A DNA stretch of 64,000 bases from Cordylochernes scorpioides. Taxonomy: Eukaryota > Arthropoda > Arachnida > Pseudoscorpiones > Chernetidae. How positions within the stretch are numbered: position 1 is the stretch's first letter; every line of letters begins with the position of its first letter. Shown in pieces: positions 54,540-64,000 of this stretch. The stretch covers positions 135,859,500-135,923,499 of the forward strand of contig CP092865.1 in assembly GCA_030710605.1 (NCBI GenBank), written 5' to 3'. The translations under genes were made by a program, and so were the position numbers. The notes below the pieces were generated by a model. That model ran no database searches. It had not been told where the DNA came from and saw only the letters and a program-made list of their open reading frames with translations.

Positions 54540-57500
54540 TAGAGAAAACAGCGGCCCGCTGATTAGCTGTTGTTCTTCAGGGTCTAGGTAGGGCATCATC
54601 CGAATGACATGTTCGATATCCTTGGCTTTCCGTGATCGGGGAGACGGGTCCATGGGCTCTACTTCATAACAAACTTCTGAAAGCTTCTTGGTCACCTTAT
54701 AGGGACCGAAGATTATATTCAGTAGCTTTTATGATAGTCCTACTTATCGTATGGGAGTAAAAACCCACACAAGATCATCTTTCTGGTAATAGACTGGAGT
54801 ATGTTTCTGGTCGTAAAGTCTACGGTCTTTCGCCTGTGATTGTAGAAGGCGTGATCGGGAGAGTTGACGCGCTTCCTCAGCTCTGGTCACAAGTTCTCCA
54901 ACGTAGTCGTCAGAGATCTCATCTGGTAGGTAAGGTAGTACGGCAACGATGTAGGTCTCGGCCTCGCGGACGTTGACAAGAAAGAATGGGGTGTAGCCGG
55001 TCGCCTCCTGTTTAGCAGTGTTGTAAGCAAAAGTTACATACTGTAAAACTTGGTCTCAGTCCTTCTGCTCAACACCTGTGTGCATGGACAACATGTCTCC
55101 CAGAGTTTTGTTGAACCTTTCAGTCAGGCCGTTGGTCTGGGGATGGTAGGCCGTTGTAAATCTGTGCACAATTCCGCACAGAGCATTGATCTCTTTTATC
55201 ACTTTAGAGATGAAATTTCTTCCGCGATCTGTTATCATTTCTCTAGGAGCTCCATGCTCCAAGATGACGTCTTCAACCAGGAACTTACCTGTTTCGATTG
55301 CTCCTCCGTCTGGGATCGCTTTCGTTATGGCATACCTTGTCATATAATCGCTGCACATAATGATCTAACGGTTTCCATCTTTAGAAACTGGAAATCTTCC
55401 AAGGAGATCAACCCCGACTTTATAGAATGGCTTTTCTACAGGTGGTATGGATACAAGTTTCCAGCTGGACGTCGAGGTAATTTCTTCCTTCGTTGACACT
55501 CCCGACAATGGCTTACGTATTGGCGAACAGTTCTATAAAAGCCAGGCCAATAGAATCGTTTCTTCACTTTGTCATACGTTCGGGCGAAACCCAAATGCCC
55601 AGCTGTAGGGGCATCATGTAAATCTGCCATAACTTCCGATCTTAAGTGCTTAAGAATCATCACAAGCCAGGGTCTTCCAGTTGCGCTATAGTTTTTCTTG
55701 TACAAAATGCCTTTGATAATGCTGAATTCCTTTCTGGTGTAGCCCGAGTTTAAATTATCGATTATTTTAGCTAAATCTGGGTCTTTAGTCTGCTCTATAT
55801 CGACGTTGGTTAGTGACATCACAGCACTTGGTAGATTGTTCTCAAGCGGGCTCCTTGACAGACAATCGGCATCCTTATGTTTGCGTCCGCTCTTGTAGAT
55901 AACGGTCACGTTAAATTCTTGCAACTTCAGCGCCCATATTGTCAAAGGCCAGAAGGATCTTTCTGCCCTACCAACCAACATAGAGAATGATGGCCAGTGA
56001 CAACAGTGAATGGTCGACCAAACAAATATGGGCGGAATTTGCTAATAGACCAGACTACAACAAGACATTCTTTTTCTGTTTTAGAATAGTTATTTTCAAC
56101 CTTTGTCAAGCTTCTAGATGCATAAGCTATAGGCCGCTCCTTTCCACCTTGTATTTGTAGAAGAACAGCTCCATTACCATGTCCGCGTGCATCCGTGTGT
56201 AGATAAGTATCAGCGGATTCATCAAAGTTTCCCAAGACAGGCCTCTGAAATTAGAGATGTTTTAAGAACTTCAAACGCTTTCTCTTGAGCTTAATCCCAA
56301 TAGAATTGTTTTTCAGACTTCAGTAGGTCATGCGAAAATCTAGCTTTGTCAGCAAAGTTTTCAATAAATCTTCGGTAATAGGAACATAATCCAAGAAAGC
56401 TCCTCAGTTCAGAGATATTCCTTGGCCTCGGAAATTTAGAGATGGCTTCAACTTTATCTGGATCTGGATGAATTCCAATGGCGTCAACAAGGTGTTCTAA
56501 AATCTCTATCCTCCTTGATCCAAAATGACACTTTTTGTATTTTAAGTTTAGTCCTGCTTTCTGGATGCACCTAATACAAGTTGTAGACGACGTAGATGTT
56601 CCTCAAAGGTAGGTGCGTAAACTACGATGTCGTCCAGGTAGCAAAGGCACATGTTCTATTTAAGACTGCCCAGAACACTATCTATCATCCTTTCAAACGT
56701 CGCTGGAGCGTTGCATAGACCGAAAGGCATTACTTGGAATTCATACAGCCCATCTGGAGTGATGAGGGCAGTTTTCTCCCTGTCTTTTTCGTCCACTTCA
56801 ATCTGCCAATATCCGGACCGAAGATCCATCGTGGAGAAGTAACTAGAGCCGGCTAAACTGTCCAAGGCATCGTCAATGCGTGGCAGCGGGTAAATATATT
56901 TTTTTGTTATCTTATTTAATCGACGATAATCTACCTAGAATCTCCAGGTCCCATCTTTCTTTCGAACTAGAATCACTGGAGATGACCAAGGACTTTAGAG
57001 GGCTTCACGATGTGATTTTAAATAATCTTGTTCACTTCATCTTGAATTAGTCGTCGTTCACTTGGTGCTACTTTATAGGGCCGCTGTTTGATAGGAGAGT
57101 GGTCTCCTGTGTTTATCTTGTGCTTCACAGTACTGGTGTGCTTAATAGGAGTACTCCCAAAGTCAAATATGTCAATAAACTCGTCAAGGCATGAAACAAG
57201 CTGCAACCTTTGAATTTCAGACAGCCCTGGATCTAGAGTAAGGTTTATCTTCTGTGACCATTCACGTGACTTTAGCTGCGTTTCTTGTAGCTAATCGCTG
57301 GATTCAATAAGACTGCAGATATTCCCATTCTCATAACTTTCCATGGTGCACATATTCATTCCTGATGGAATCAGTTGCGGCCAAGACGCTCCATTCGCCA
57401 CTCAAATGCTACCTCGACCGTGTCGAAATGTAACCAATTGGTTTGGTATAAGAACTTATTTTCTTAATAATAAGTCCTTAGAAGTTGAGACTGAAACATC

Positions 57501-59145
57501 TCTAACACCGCTTATTTCTTCGTTTATCACACTGATCTTCTTTATTGATATAGGCGGGATGACAAAGTCGTCGGAAGCAAACAATCTCTGGTTTTCCTCC
57601 TCTCGAGATTCCAGGACGGAGGTTTCCCCGAGATTCTATGTTCAGGACACATTTTCCTAGGGTCTCTATTAAATTTTTGTTTGCGGCTTTAAGAATGGGA
57701 CCTGGTTCTTGGAAGAAAGGTGTCTTTAGTTAGCATCGAAATTTGTCCGAAATAACAGAAAAGTCGGCTCCTGAATCCACCAATGCTTTAATTTTGCGTC
57801 CTTTTATTTCGACCATAACAACATTTTATTTTAATTTAGCGGCGATATACCCTGGAGGATTTTCCTCAATGGCGACCTCACCCCCGTTAGAAGCCGCTCC
57901 ACTTAGTTTTTTACATTATAAGGCTTGGGAGAACGGCTGAAACGACGGGCTGGCGACTGGGATTGTCTTCGGGCTGGCGACCTTGCGCGGCTTGGATGTG
58001 GGGAAGAGCTCCGGTAGAATTACGTCGAGGTTTGGGGCGTTACATAGTCGGCGTCATATCTCGGGGGTCGACTCTAAAATCCAACATTTCTTCCTTCTCC
58101 GCCATTCCTTGACCTGGCTTCAGCGAAGACCTACCGTCGTTCCTTACAATAACGGACGACATGTCCAGGCCGTCCGCAGTGGAAACAGATTGGTTTGTCG
58201 TCGTAGGTTCTCCAATGTTCCGTCTTCCTGGGTTGGGTTGGTCATTCGATATTATAATAGGGCGTGCGTGGTTGTTGTTGTACCACGTTGACTTGTGGTC
58301 TGGTAGGTTGGAGAGCACGGCTGACTTCATTCCTCACAGTCTGTTTCAGGGTGTTCACCTCTCGGAGAGGATTGACCACTTCTGGTGCTGAGAAGACCTT
58401 TTGTATCTCTTCTCTAACGATGCGGCGAATTAACGCGGCCAATTCGTCTGAGTCGTCAACACATGAAATGGGCATTGCGTTGGACAAGCTGGCGAATTTC
58501 GTACGGCCGATCCTGCGCTGCTTGACGGTTGCCAGATGACGGCAAAACTTCAGGATCTCATCTACCGTCTGTATGACTTTCGCCACCAATACCTGGTATG
58601 TGTCCTCCGAAATTCCCTTTATAATGTGAGCAACTATCTCACCTTCTTCCATGCGAAGGTTCACCTGGTGGCAGAGACTAAGAATCTCCTGGATGTATGA
58701 CTCGCTGGATTCCTCGACCTTCTGTGCTCTTGACTTCAGAACTTCCTCGGCGCGTCGAGCAGAATCCTCCTGAAGTCTGAACACACCGCGGAATGCGTTT
58801 TCAAAACTTCTCCACGAGTTGAGTGATTCTTCGTTATTATCAAACCACCTTCCAGCAGTTCCGTTCAAGTAAAAGACGACGTTGGCAAGCTTCATGGTCT
58901 CGTCCCATTTGTTGTACTTCGACACTCTCGTACTTCTTCAACCACTGTCCAGGGTTTACATTTCCATCTCCAGAAAAGGTAGATGGATCTCGTTGGCGCT
59001 GACAAGGGAGGTAGGATCTGGTAACAGTTGGTCTGTGGTCGTCTCCCATTTTTATTCGTTGTGGCAAAGGTTCAATAATTGGTTCACGTTCCTGTAGACG
59101 TCGACTTCTTCGAAGTTCCGTCACGTTACCCAGCGTCTCCGCCAA
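54540..59145 (-). pseudogene. Gypsy #2 gag-pol, several frame breaks
   Basis: Gag-like frames at 59145-58242 (capsid-like region, no clear zinc knuckle). Protease LVDSGADFSVIS near 57750. RT around 56865-56590 (YFSTMDLRSGYWQI, VMPFGLCNAPATF, CYLDDIVVY). RNase H 56235-55940 ([13 protein letters not shown]). Integrase with HHCC (GHLGF ... CRECQRRK) and core (DRGRNF, AYHPQTNGLTERFNKT) at about 55700-55056. At least four stops or frameshifts separate these, so the copy is dead. Confidence 0.85.
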
Positions 59146-59149
59146 AATA

Positions 59150-59397
59150 TGTCGCGGAGATAAATAAAGCAAGGGCAAGTTTGTGAATAATTAATTTATT
59201 ATAAGGGGTATTTATAGGGAGAGAGAGAGTACAACTCACCCCAAGTTAAAGATAATCCTAATGAGCGACGTCAGCCACCCCCGCCGACCAGATTCCGAGA
59301 ACCCCTCACACCCGTGGCCTCCACCCCCGGAGTCCAGGGATGATTGACAGGCGTCCCATGGGGCCTCTTGTGAATGGAGTTGCAGAGCTACTTGACA
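59150..59397 (-). repeat. Gypsy #2 5' LTR
   Basis: 248 bp, ends TG...CA, followed on the - strand by the primer-binding site. It differs from the 3' LTR at several positions, so the insertion is not brand-new. Confidence 0.88.
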
Positions 59398-60794
59398 ATA
59401 CGAAGATAATAAATAGCAAATGAATTTACAGCATGAAAGGAAAATCAGGTATGGGGATTCTAAAAGAAAAGCGAGATTAGTCGCCATTGGCGGTAACCAA
59501 AAATACGGCATCGACTATGAAGAATCCTTTTCACCAGTGATCAGAAAGGAAAGTCTTCGCATAATTGTTGCCTTAGCGGCACAGTTAAATTTGACCATAA
59601 AATCGTATGATGTAAAAACGGCATACCTTAACGGCGAGTTGAAGGAAACTATTTTTATGAAGCAACCAGGAGGATTTGTTAAAAAGGATGAAGAAGACAA
59701 AGTTTGCAAGCTGTTAAAAAGCATATATGATCTTCCACAATCTGGACGCTGTTGGAATAAAATAATCAACGATATTTTATCAGAATTAGGGATGATAAGA
59801 TCTAGATATGACCCATGTGTGTATACTTTACAGAAGGGAAGAGAATTTGGAATTTTGGGGTCATATTTTGATGATCTCCTAATAGCCGGAACAGACCAGG
59901 CATTCAATGATAATTTAGCATTAGAAATAGGGAAATTTGTTGATTTAAAGGAAAAAGAATAAAACGAACCATTCATAGGTATAGAAATAAGGAGAACAGA
60001 ACATGCGATTTATCACAATCCCTTTACATTAATACGATTTTAAGAAGATTTGGACTCGAAGAATGCAACATCGTACAAACTCCAGGAGATCCAGATCAGA
60101 ACTTTGATGAGTATAAAGACTCCAAGCCAGTATACAAGACATTATACCAAGAGATGATCGGGTCACTCATGTATCTGGCAACGGGAACTCGTCCAGATAT
60201 ATCCTAAAATGTGAGCAATTTATCGCAATGTAATAATGATGTAAGAGAAGTGCATTTGACGGCAGTCAAAAGAATATGTAGGTATCTGAAGGAAACCAGA
60301 AATAAAATTGTAAGATATAGGCCAACAGAAAATAATATTGGCGGTAGTACAGACGCGAGCTGGTGCTCAACAAAGGACGCAAAGTCTTATTCAGGATACA
60401 AAATTAAACTTGGAAATAGCCTTATCAACTGGCGAAGTTAAAGCAAAATTTAGTGGCTTTATCAACATGCGAGGCAGAGCTGATTTCCATATGCGAAGGA
60501 ATCTGTGAAGTAAAATGGGCTAGAGGACTAATAAAGGAATTGTCCAGAGATATTAATTTTCCGATAATTTTGAAAACTGATAGCCAATCTGCCATAAAAT
60601 AGATCCAATCCGAATAAATAACTTCAAGGACAAAACACATAAATCGAAAATATTTTTTTGTAGAAGAGGAAGTTCAAAGTGGAGCAATAAACTTGGAATT
60701 CGTCCGGAGTGAGGTAATTAAAGCTGATTTTTTAACAAAGAATCTTCCAAAAGATAAACTAAGAAAGTGCATAGGCTCAATAGGACTTTCATAA
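59398..60794 (+). pseudogene. Copia RT and RNase H (3' half of pol)
   Basis: RT motifs: KARLVAIGGNQKYGIDYEES, YDVKTAYLNGELKE, and the catalytic YFDDLLIAG near 59870. RNase H: STDASWCSTKDAKSYSGY near 60350 and TDSQSAI near 60580. The end, ADFLTKNLPKDKLRK, leads to a TAA at 60792-60794. Frameshifts near 59960 and 60440 and a stop near 60207 break it. It continues the frame interrupted at 49028 and 54282. Confidence 0.85.
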
Positions 60795-60818
60795 AGAAGC
60801 TTCCACACAGGGGAGGAT

Positions 60819-61080
60819 TGAAGCAAGAAAATTATTATTCTTTGAGTGTGAAAGCTTGTAAAAATAAGAGCTTACCCTCTATTATTATTTTTTTTTTTTG
60901 CTTTGTGGTCTGTTGTGCACAAGTTGAATCTGGTTAGAACGATGTATGAAAATTAGATGATTCTTTTGTTGCCTTAAATACGAGGTAATTAACTCGTTTC
61001 TATATATATATCTAAAAATGTATAAAGTTCAATAAATTAATTTTATAAATCTGAGAGTTGTCTTCAAAAACGATCCAACA
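60819..61080 (+). repeat. Copia 3' LTR, 262 bp
   Basis: Preceded by purine tract ACAGGGGAGGAT; begins TGAAGCAAG and ends CCAACA; followed by the GATTC duplication. Confidence 0.9.
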
Positions 61081-61300
61081 GATTCAGACGTCCCTTCGGA
61101 AATGGCTCTGTCTGGTGTAAATATTTTTTTTATTTTATTCTATCTCTAACTAACAAGTGTAGCGAAGGCTCCCATCTACAAGAACCATCTTGGTCTTGAG
61201 GTGGGTAACGCCAGCTATAACATCGACCTGCCCACTCTGTGGGAAAGAACTCTTGCAGTCCATGGTGATGGAAACCTCCCGCGGTGGGCGCCACCAATGA
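61081..61300 (+). other. Continuation of the copia target; coding-like, unidentified
   Basis: An open frame runs KAPIYKNHLGLEVGNASYN ... LWERTLAVHGDGNLPRW. Together with 42250-42642 this was the pre-insertion locus. Not identified. Confidence 0.3.
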
Positions 61301-61640
61301 CTACTTGTATATATATTTATATATATATGTATATTTATCTATATTATTATATATTCTTTTTCATTCATATATATATTTATTTTGTATTTAACCTTATATA
61401 ATCTTATATTAACGATTAATAAATCAGTTTTAATCTCAATCTCTCTGAGACTATTCTGTTAATCGAATTTTACAACATTCACAAATTTTAGTATCCTGAG
61501 CTTCCCTCTTGAGAAAACACCATCATCAGAGAGCCATAAAACCATTTGAAAGTCTCTCCTTTCTTCGAAAATTCGGTATTTCATGACATTAAAGTCGTTT
61601 TCACATACTAAATCGTTAAGTGCTATTATATTCCTTTAAG
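61300..61640. other. TA-rich microsatellite and AT-rich spacer
   Basis: (TATA)n to about 61375, then nothing recognised. Confidence 0.55.
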
Positions 61641-62320
61641 TAAATCCAAACTTCATCAAATGCATAAAGCTACTGCCGATTTACTCGCTGAAGTGACTCC
61701 TTTAAAGTTCGACGAGTGGGACCAGCTCTTTCTCAGCGACATCTCACGCGACCAGATAGCGGCAGCCATCCACCGCCTGCCAAATGACCGTGCCTCGGGA
61801 TGGGATGGACAACCCTGCGAGTTTGTCAAAGCCTATGAAGGTTTCTTCCCGAAATTATTTGAAAGTCTTCGAGGCTTCTCGGCTCCGTGGGGCCCTGCCC
61901 CCATGTTCAAGACGCAGCAAGGGGTTCCTGGTATCGGAGTCTCACGGTGGTCCGGGTCTACAGACATTTCTTCTAATCAGTCTTCTAACGAACGGTTACA
62001 GGATTCTCAGCAACGTGTTTATGGGCCGTCTTCGTCGTCATCTGCAAGACCTCGTTCCCAATTGTCAGACCTACGCCGTTCCGGCACGGTCATCCTACTG
62101 AAACATTTCGCGAATGTCCGACAAAGTCGCCTGGGCAGCGAGACATGACACGCCGCTGGCTGTCATCTCTCTGGACCTGAAGTCGGCGTTCGATATCCTG
62201 ATCAGGAGCTACCTGTTCAAATTGTTGGAGAAGCTAGGCCTACCATCTACCTTCCTCTGGTGGCTTGCCGTCCTCTACGGAGAAACAGACGCCGCCATCC
62301 GGCTCGAACATTTCTACAAT
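61640..62320 (+). pseudogene. LINE reverse-transcriptase fragment, frameshifted
   Basis: The first frame has DQIAAAIHRLPNDRASGWDG, the usual RT entry block (GxDGxP). After frame changes, near 62160, comes AVISLDLKSAFDIL, the first RT aspartate motif. The order fits an L1/Tx1-like or related LINE RT; the catalytic FADD part is missing. GC-richer than its surroundings. Confidence 0.7.
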
Positions 62321-62329
62321 AATGTTACA

Positions 62330-62670
62330 CCTGATCATTTTTTCAATATATATATAATATACTATGTTATTTGTAAATTTAATTATTTTAATAATTTGTA
62401 TTTTTTTTCTAATTTAATTATAAAATAAATTTTTGTAAATATATATATATGTAAATTTTTGTATAAAAATTAATTAATAATAGAAAATTTGCATATGTTT
62501 TTGTTGATTAAAAAAGAGAGAAAATCTTTGAAAGAGGTGTGTGTGCCATCTGTCCTTCCTTCCACCCAACAAAGGTTATGGGCCTACTTGCAAGCTTTTA
62601 GCTTAATACTATAGCAACTTAAGAAAAAAAAGAATGGGCTAAACTTTTGGGGCCGCATTAAAAGTTTGAA
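62330..62670. other. AT-rich spacer
   Basis: No LTR could be delimited here, although one is expected before the copia gag at 62671. Confidence 0.4.
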
Positions 62671-64000
62671 ATGAATGATACAAATTTCACTTTTCCACAA
62701 AGCTGAATGCTTTCAACTATAGTATCTGGAAAGTGGATATGAAGGTCCTTCTGATTGATAGAGGAAGCTGGGATTTTATCATAGAAGATGAACCTGATCT
62801 TCCAGCTGAGGCAACAGCCAAAGATATTAGAGAATTCAAATGGAGGAAGGATAGAGCTTTCACTACTATTTACCAAGGAGTAGAAAGAAAATACCAAACC
62901 TTGATTGCTAATGCTGCTGATGGAAAAGAAGCCTGGAATATTTTAAAGCAGAATTTTGAGCCAAATTCAAAGGCCAGACTGGCTGGTTTGATTGATGAAT
63001 TTTATGAACTGAAATTTGCTCCTGATGAAGAAACTATTGGAATATTTATTAAAAGAGTCCAAGAGAAAAAACAACTGATTAAAGAAGCAGGATTTGATCT
63101 ACCTGAAGTACTTGTGTGTTTTCAGTTGATAAGGAAATTACCTCAAGATTATGATGGCATTGTCAAAGTTCTATACAGACTAGAAGAAAAACAATTTAAT
63201 GTTGAAAACATTGAAGCCCACTTAATAACTGAATCGGGAAGAGTTCAACAAAAGAAAAAAGATGATGGACTTGATATTGTGGCAAATGCTTATCAAACAA
63301 AAACTCCCAGGATGTACCAAGGAAATAAAAATAAAAATTATTTTTCTGCAAAAGCACAGTATAACAGTGGAAGCATGCTGGAGCCAACAGTGCATCCAAG
63401 AACAGCAAGAACCTATGATATAAGGAATTGCTCCTTCTGTGGGAAAACTGGCCATCGTATAAAAGACTGTTTTCTTAGAAATAAAAACTCTCAAGGGCAA
63501 CACTACAGAAAGGATCAGAATTACAAGGGAAAATCTTCTGCATTTCATTCAGAAATTCTAAGCTTTCACCACATTAGTGAAAGAGCAAGTGATCCAACTA
63601 GTGAATGGGGAGAATGGCTGATAGACAGCGCAGCTACATCTCATTTTTGTAAAGAAAAGGATTGGTTTGTGAACTACCAGGATATCCCCCCGATGGACGC
63701 TTTGATTGGAGATGTCGACTGCAAGTCAACAATCTTAGGTAAGGGAGATATTAACTTTGTTTTAAGAGATATAAATAACACATTTGTAGAGGTAACTCTA
63801 CTTAATGTTTTATATGCACCAAACATGAGAAGGAATCTCATTAGTGGATCATGCATAGACATAGCAGGGAATAAGATTATATGGAAAAATGGTAAAATGA
63901 CAATCTTTAAAAATAATGGAGAATATTTTTTCACAGCAAGACTAGTAGATAAATTATATATTGTAAATGGATACCCTAATAGAGCCAAAGCTCAAAATTA
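62671..64000 (+). mobile_element. Second Ty1/copia element, 5' part, runs off window
   Basis: Gag starts MNDTNFTFPQ at 62671; a 1-nt lesion near 62700 shifts the frame. From 62706 the frame stays open to the window end. It is unrelated in detail to the copia at 42643. Confidence 0.8.
62739..64000 (+). CDS. Copia-type Gag-protease-(integrase) polyprotein, partial
   Basis: About 420 codons are open to the last base. ATG 62739 (MKVLLIDRGSWDF) is the first Met in this frame, but an upstream Met at 62671 with a 1-nt shift was probably the original start. Gag (WNILKQNFEPNSKARLAGL) is followed by a CCHC zinc knuckle at about residue 230 (CSFCGKTGHRIKDC). Then comes the protease motif WLIDSAATSHF, with Ala where most copia proteases have Gly (DSG), and the VLYAPNMRRNLISGS block that precedes integrase. 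A retrotransposon polyprotein for particle formation and processing; integrase and RT lie outside the window. Confidence 0.85.
   Translation, partial: MKVLLIDRGSWDFIIEDEPDLPAEATAKDIREFKWRKDRAFTTIYQGVERKYQTLIANAADGKEAWNILKQNFEPNSKARLAGLIDEFYELKFAPDEETIGIFIKRVQEKKQLIKEAGFDLPEVLVCFQLIRKLPQDYDGIVKVLYRLEEKQFNVENIEAHLITESGRVQQKKKDDGLDIVANAYQTKTPRMYQGNKNKNYFSAKAQYNSGSMLEPTVHPRTARTYDIRNCSFCGKTGHRIKDCFLRNKNSQGQHYRKDQNYKGKSSAFHSEILSFHHISERASDPTSEWGEWLIDSAATSHFCKEKDWFVNYQDIPPMDALIGDVDCKSTILGKGDINFVLRDINNTFVEVTLLNVLYAPNMRRNLISGSCIDIAGNKIIWKNGKMTIFKNNGEYFFTARLVDKLYIVNGYPNRAKAQN

Larger units (their letters stand above)
54283..59397 (-). mobile_element. Gypsy #2, full-length copy inserted in copia pol
   Basis: 5115 bp on the - strand with LTRs 59397-59150 (248 bp) and 54527-54283 (245 bp). 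The primer-binding site TGGCGGAGACGCTGGG follows the 5' LTR, and the purine tract AAAGAAGGGG precedes the 3' LTR. Flanks ATAT/ATAC suggest a 4-bp target duplication with one change. The order gag, protease, RT, RNase H, integrase fits Ty3/gypsy. I see no envelope gene. Confidence 0.88.
42643..61080 (+). mobile_element. Ty1/copia retrotransposon, hugely expanded by nested insertions and a duplication
   Basis: It starts TGAAGCAAG (42643) and ends GATCCAACA (61080), with the 5-bp TSD GATTC at both sides. The 5' LTR is split by a maT mariner. The body occurs twice (46159-49028 and 51410-54282), both interrupted at the same pol position by a gypsy. RT/RNase H resume at 59398. The native element was probably about 5 kb. 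Confidence 0.85.

Noticed and set aside
54283-59397. Envelope gene in gypsy #2
   Set aside because: The space between integrase and the 3' LTR is about 0.5 kb with no membrane or surface-like frame.

Overview
This window comes from a repeat-rich, AT-rich invertebrate nuclear genome, probably an arthropod. The evidence is an intron-rich single-copy gene with canonical GT-AG introns, together with Tc1/mariner elements, Ty1/copia and Ty3/gypsy elements, I/R1-type LINEs, tRNA-derived SINEs and a Helitron. The species cannot be named from the sequence.

1-19.9 kb, + strand: the 3' ten exons of NADPH-cytochrome P450 reductase (CPR/POR). The exons total 1806 bp, join in frame, and give 601 residues plus a stop. 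The N-terminal membrane-anchor exon(s), about 75 residues, lie upstream of the window. The introns are almost solid repeats: pogo/Tigger-like MITEs, a 16-bp minisatellite grown inside one of them, tRNA-SINEs, a LINE-derived short element, and many palindromic retroposons.

The most unusual content is those palindromic and tandem short retroposons. At least five families (A, B, G, H, I) carry a type-I hammerhead-ribozyme core: CTGANGA, a stem-II hairpin, GAA, a very short stem III, and a cleavage nucleotide. In the best-preserved copy of each family the stem-III segment is a perfect palindrome (ACGT, AGCT, ACCATGGT, ACGCGT). That is the signature of hammerheads that cut as dimers. Several elements are flanked by 12-15 bp target-site duplications, so they move as retroposons. 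One family forms a 335-bp head-to-tail dimer with one ribozyme per unit just before the last CPR exon, which is the layout of an animal retrozyme or Penelope-like element. Further hairpin retroposons share a related but altered core.

22.8-36.5 kb: an intact Tc1-like transposon with TA duplications; a 132-bp satellite array; a full-length 4.2-kb endonuclease/RT/RNase H LINE inserted, with a 12-bp TSD, in a 60-bp minisatellite; a 39-bp minisatellite; a decayed LINE; and GC-rich islands on the - strand that may be exons of an unidentified gene.

37-42.2 kb: a non-autonomous Helitron carrying a tRNA-Thr-like module, two hammerhead hairpin elements, and otherwise featureless AT-rich DNA.

42.2-61.3 kb: one copia retrotransposon (5-bp TSD GATTC at both ends) that became a nest. 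A DD37D (maT) mariner sits in its 5' LTR, a truncated gypsy gag sits in the mariner, and a second gypsy sits in its pol. A tandem segmental duplication of 5-7 kb then repeated the 5' half of copia plus half of the second gypsy.

61.6-64 kb: a broken LINE RT fragment and the start of another copia element that runs off the window end.
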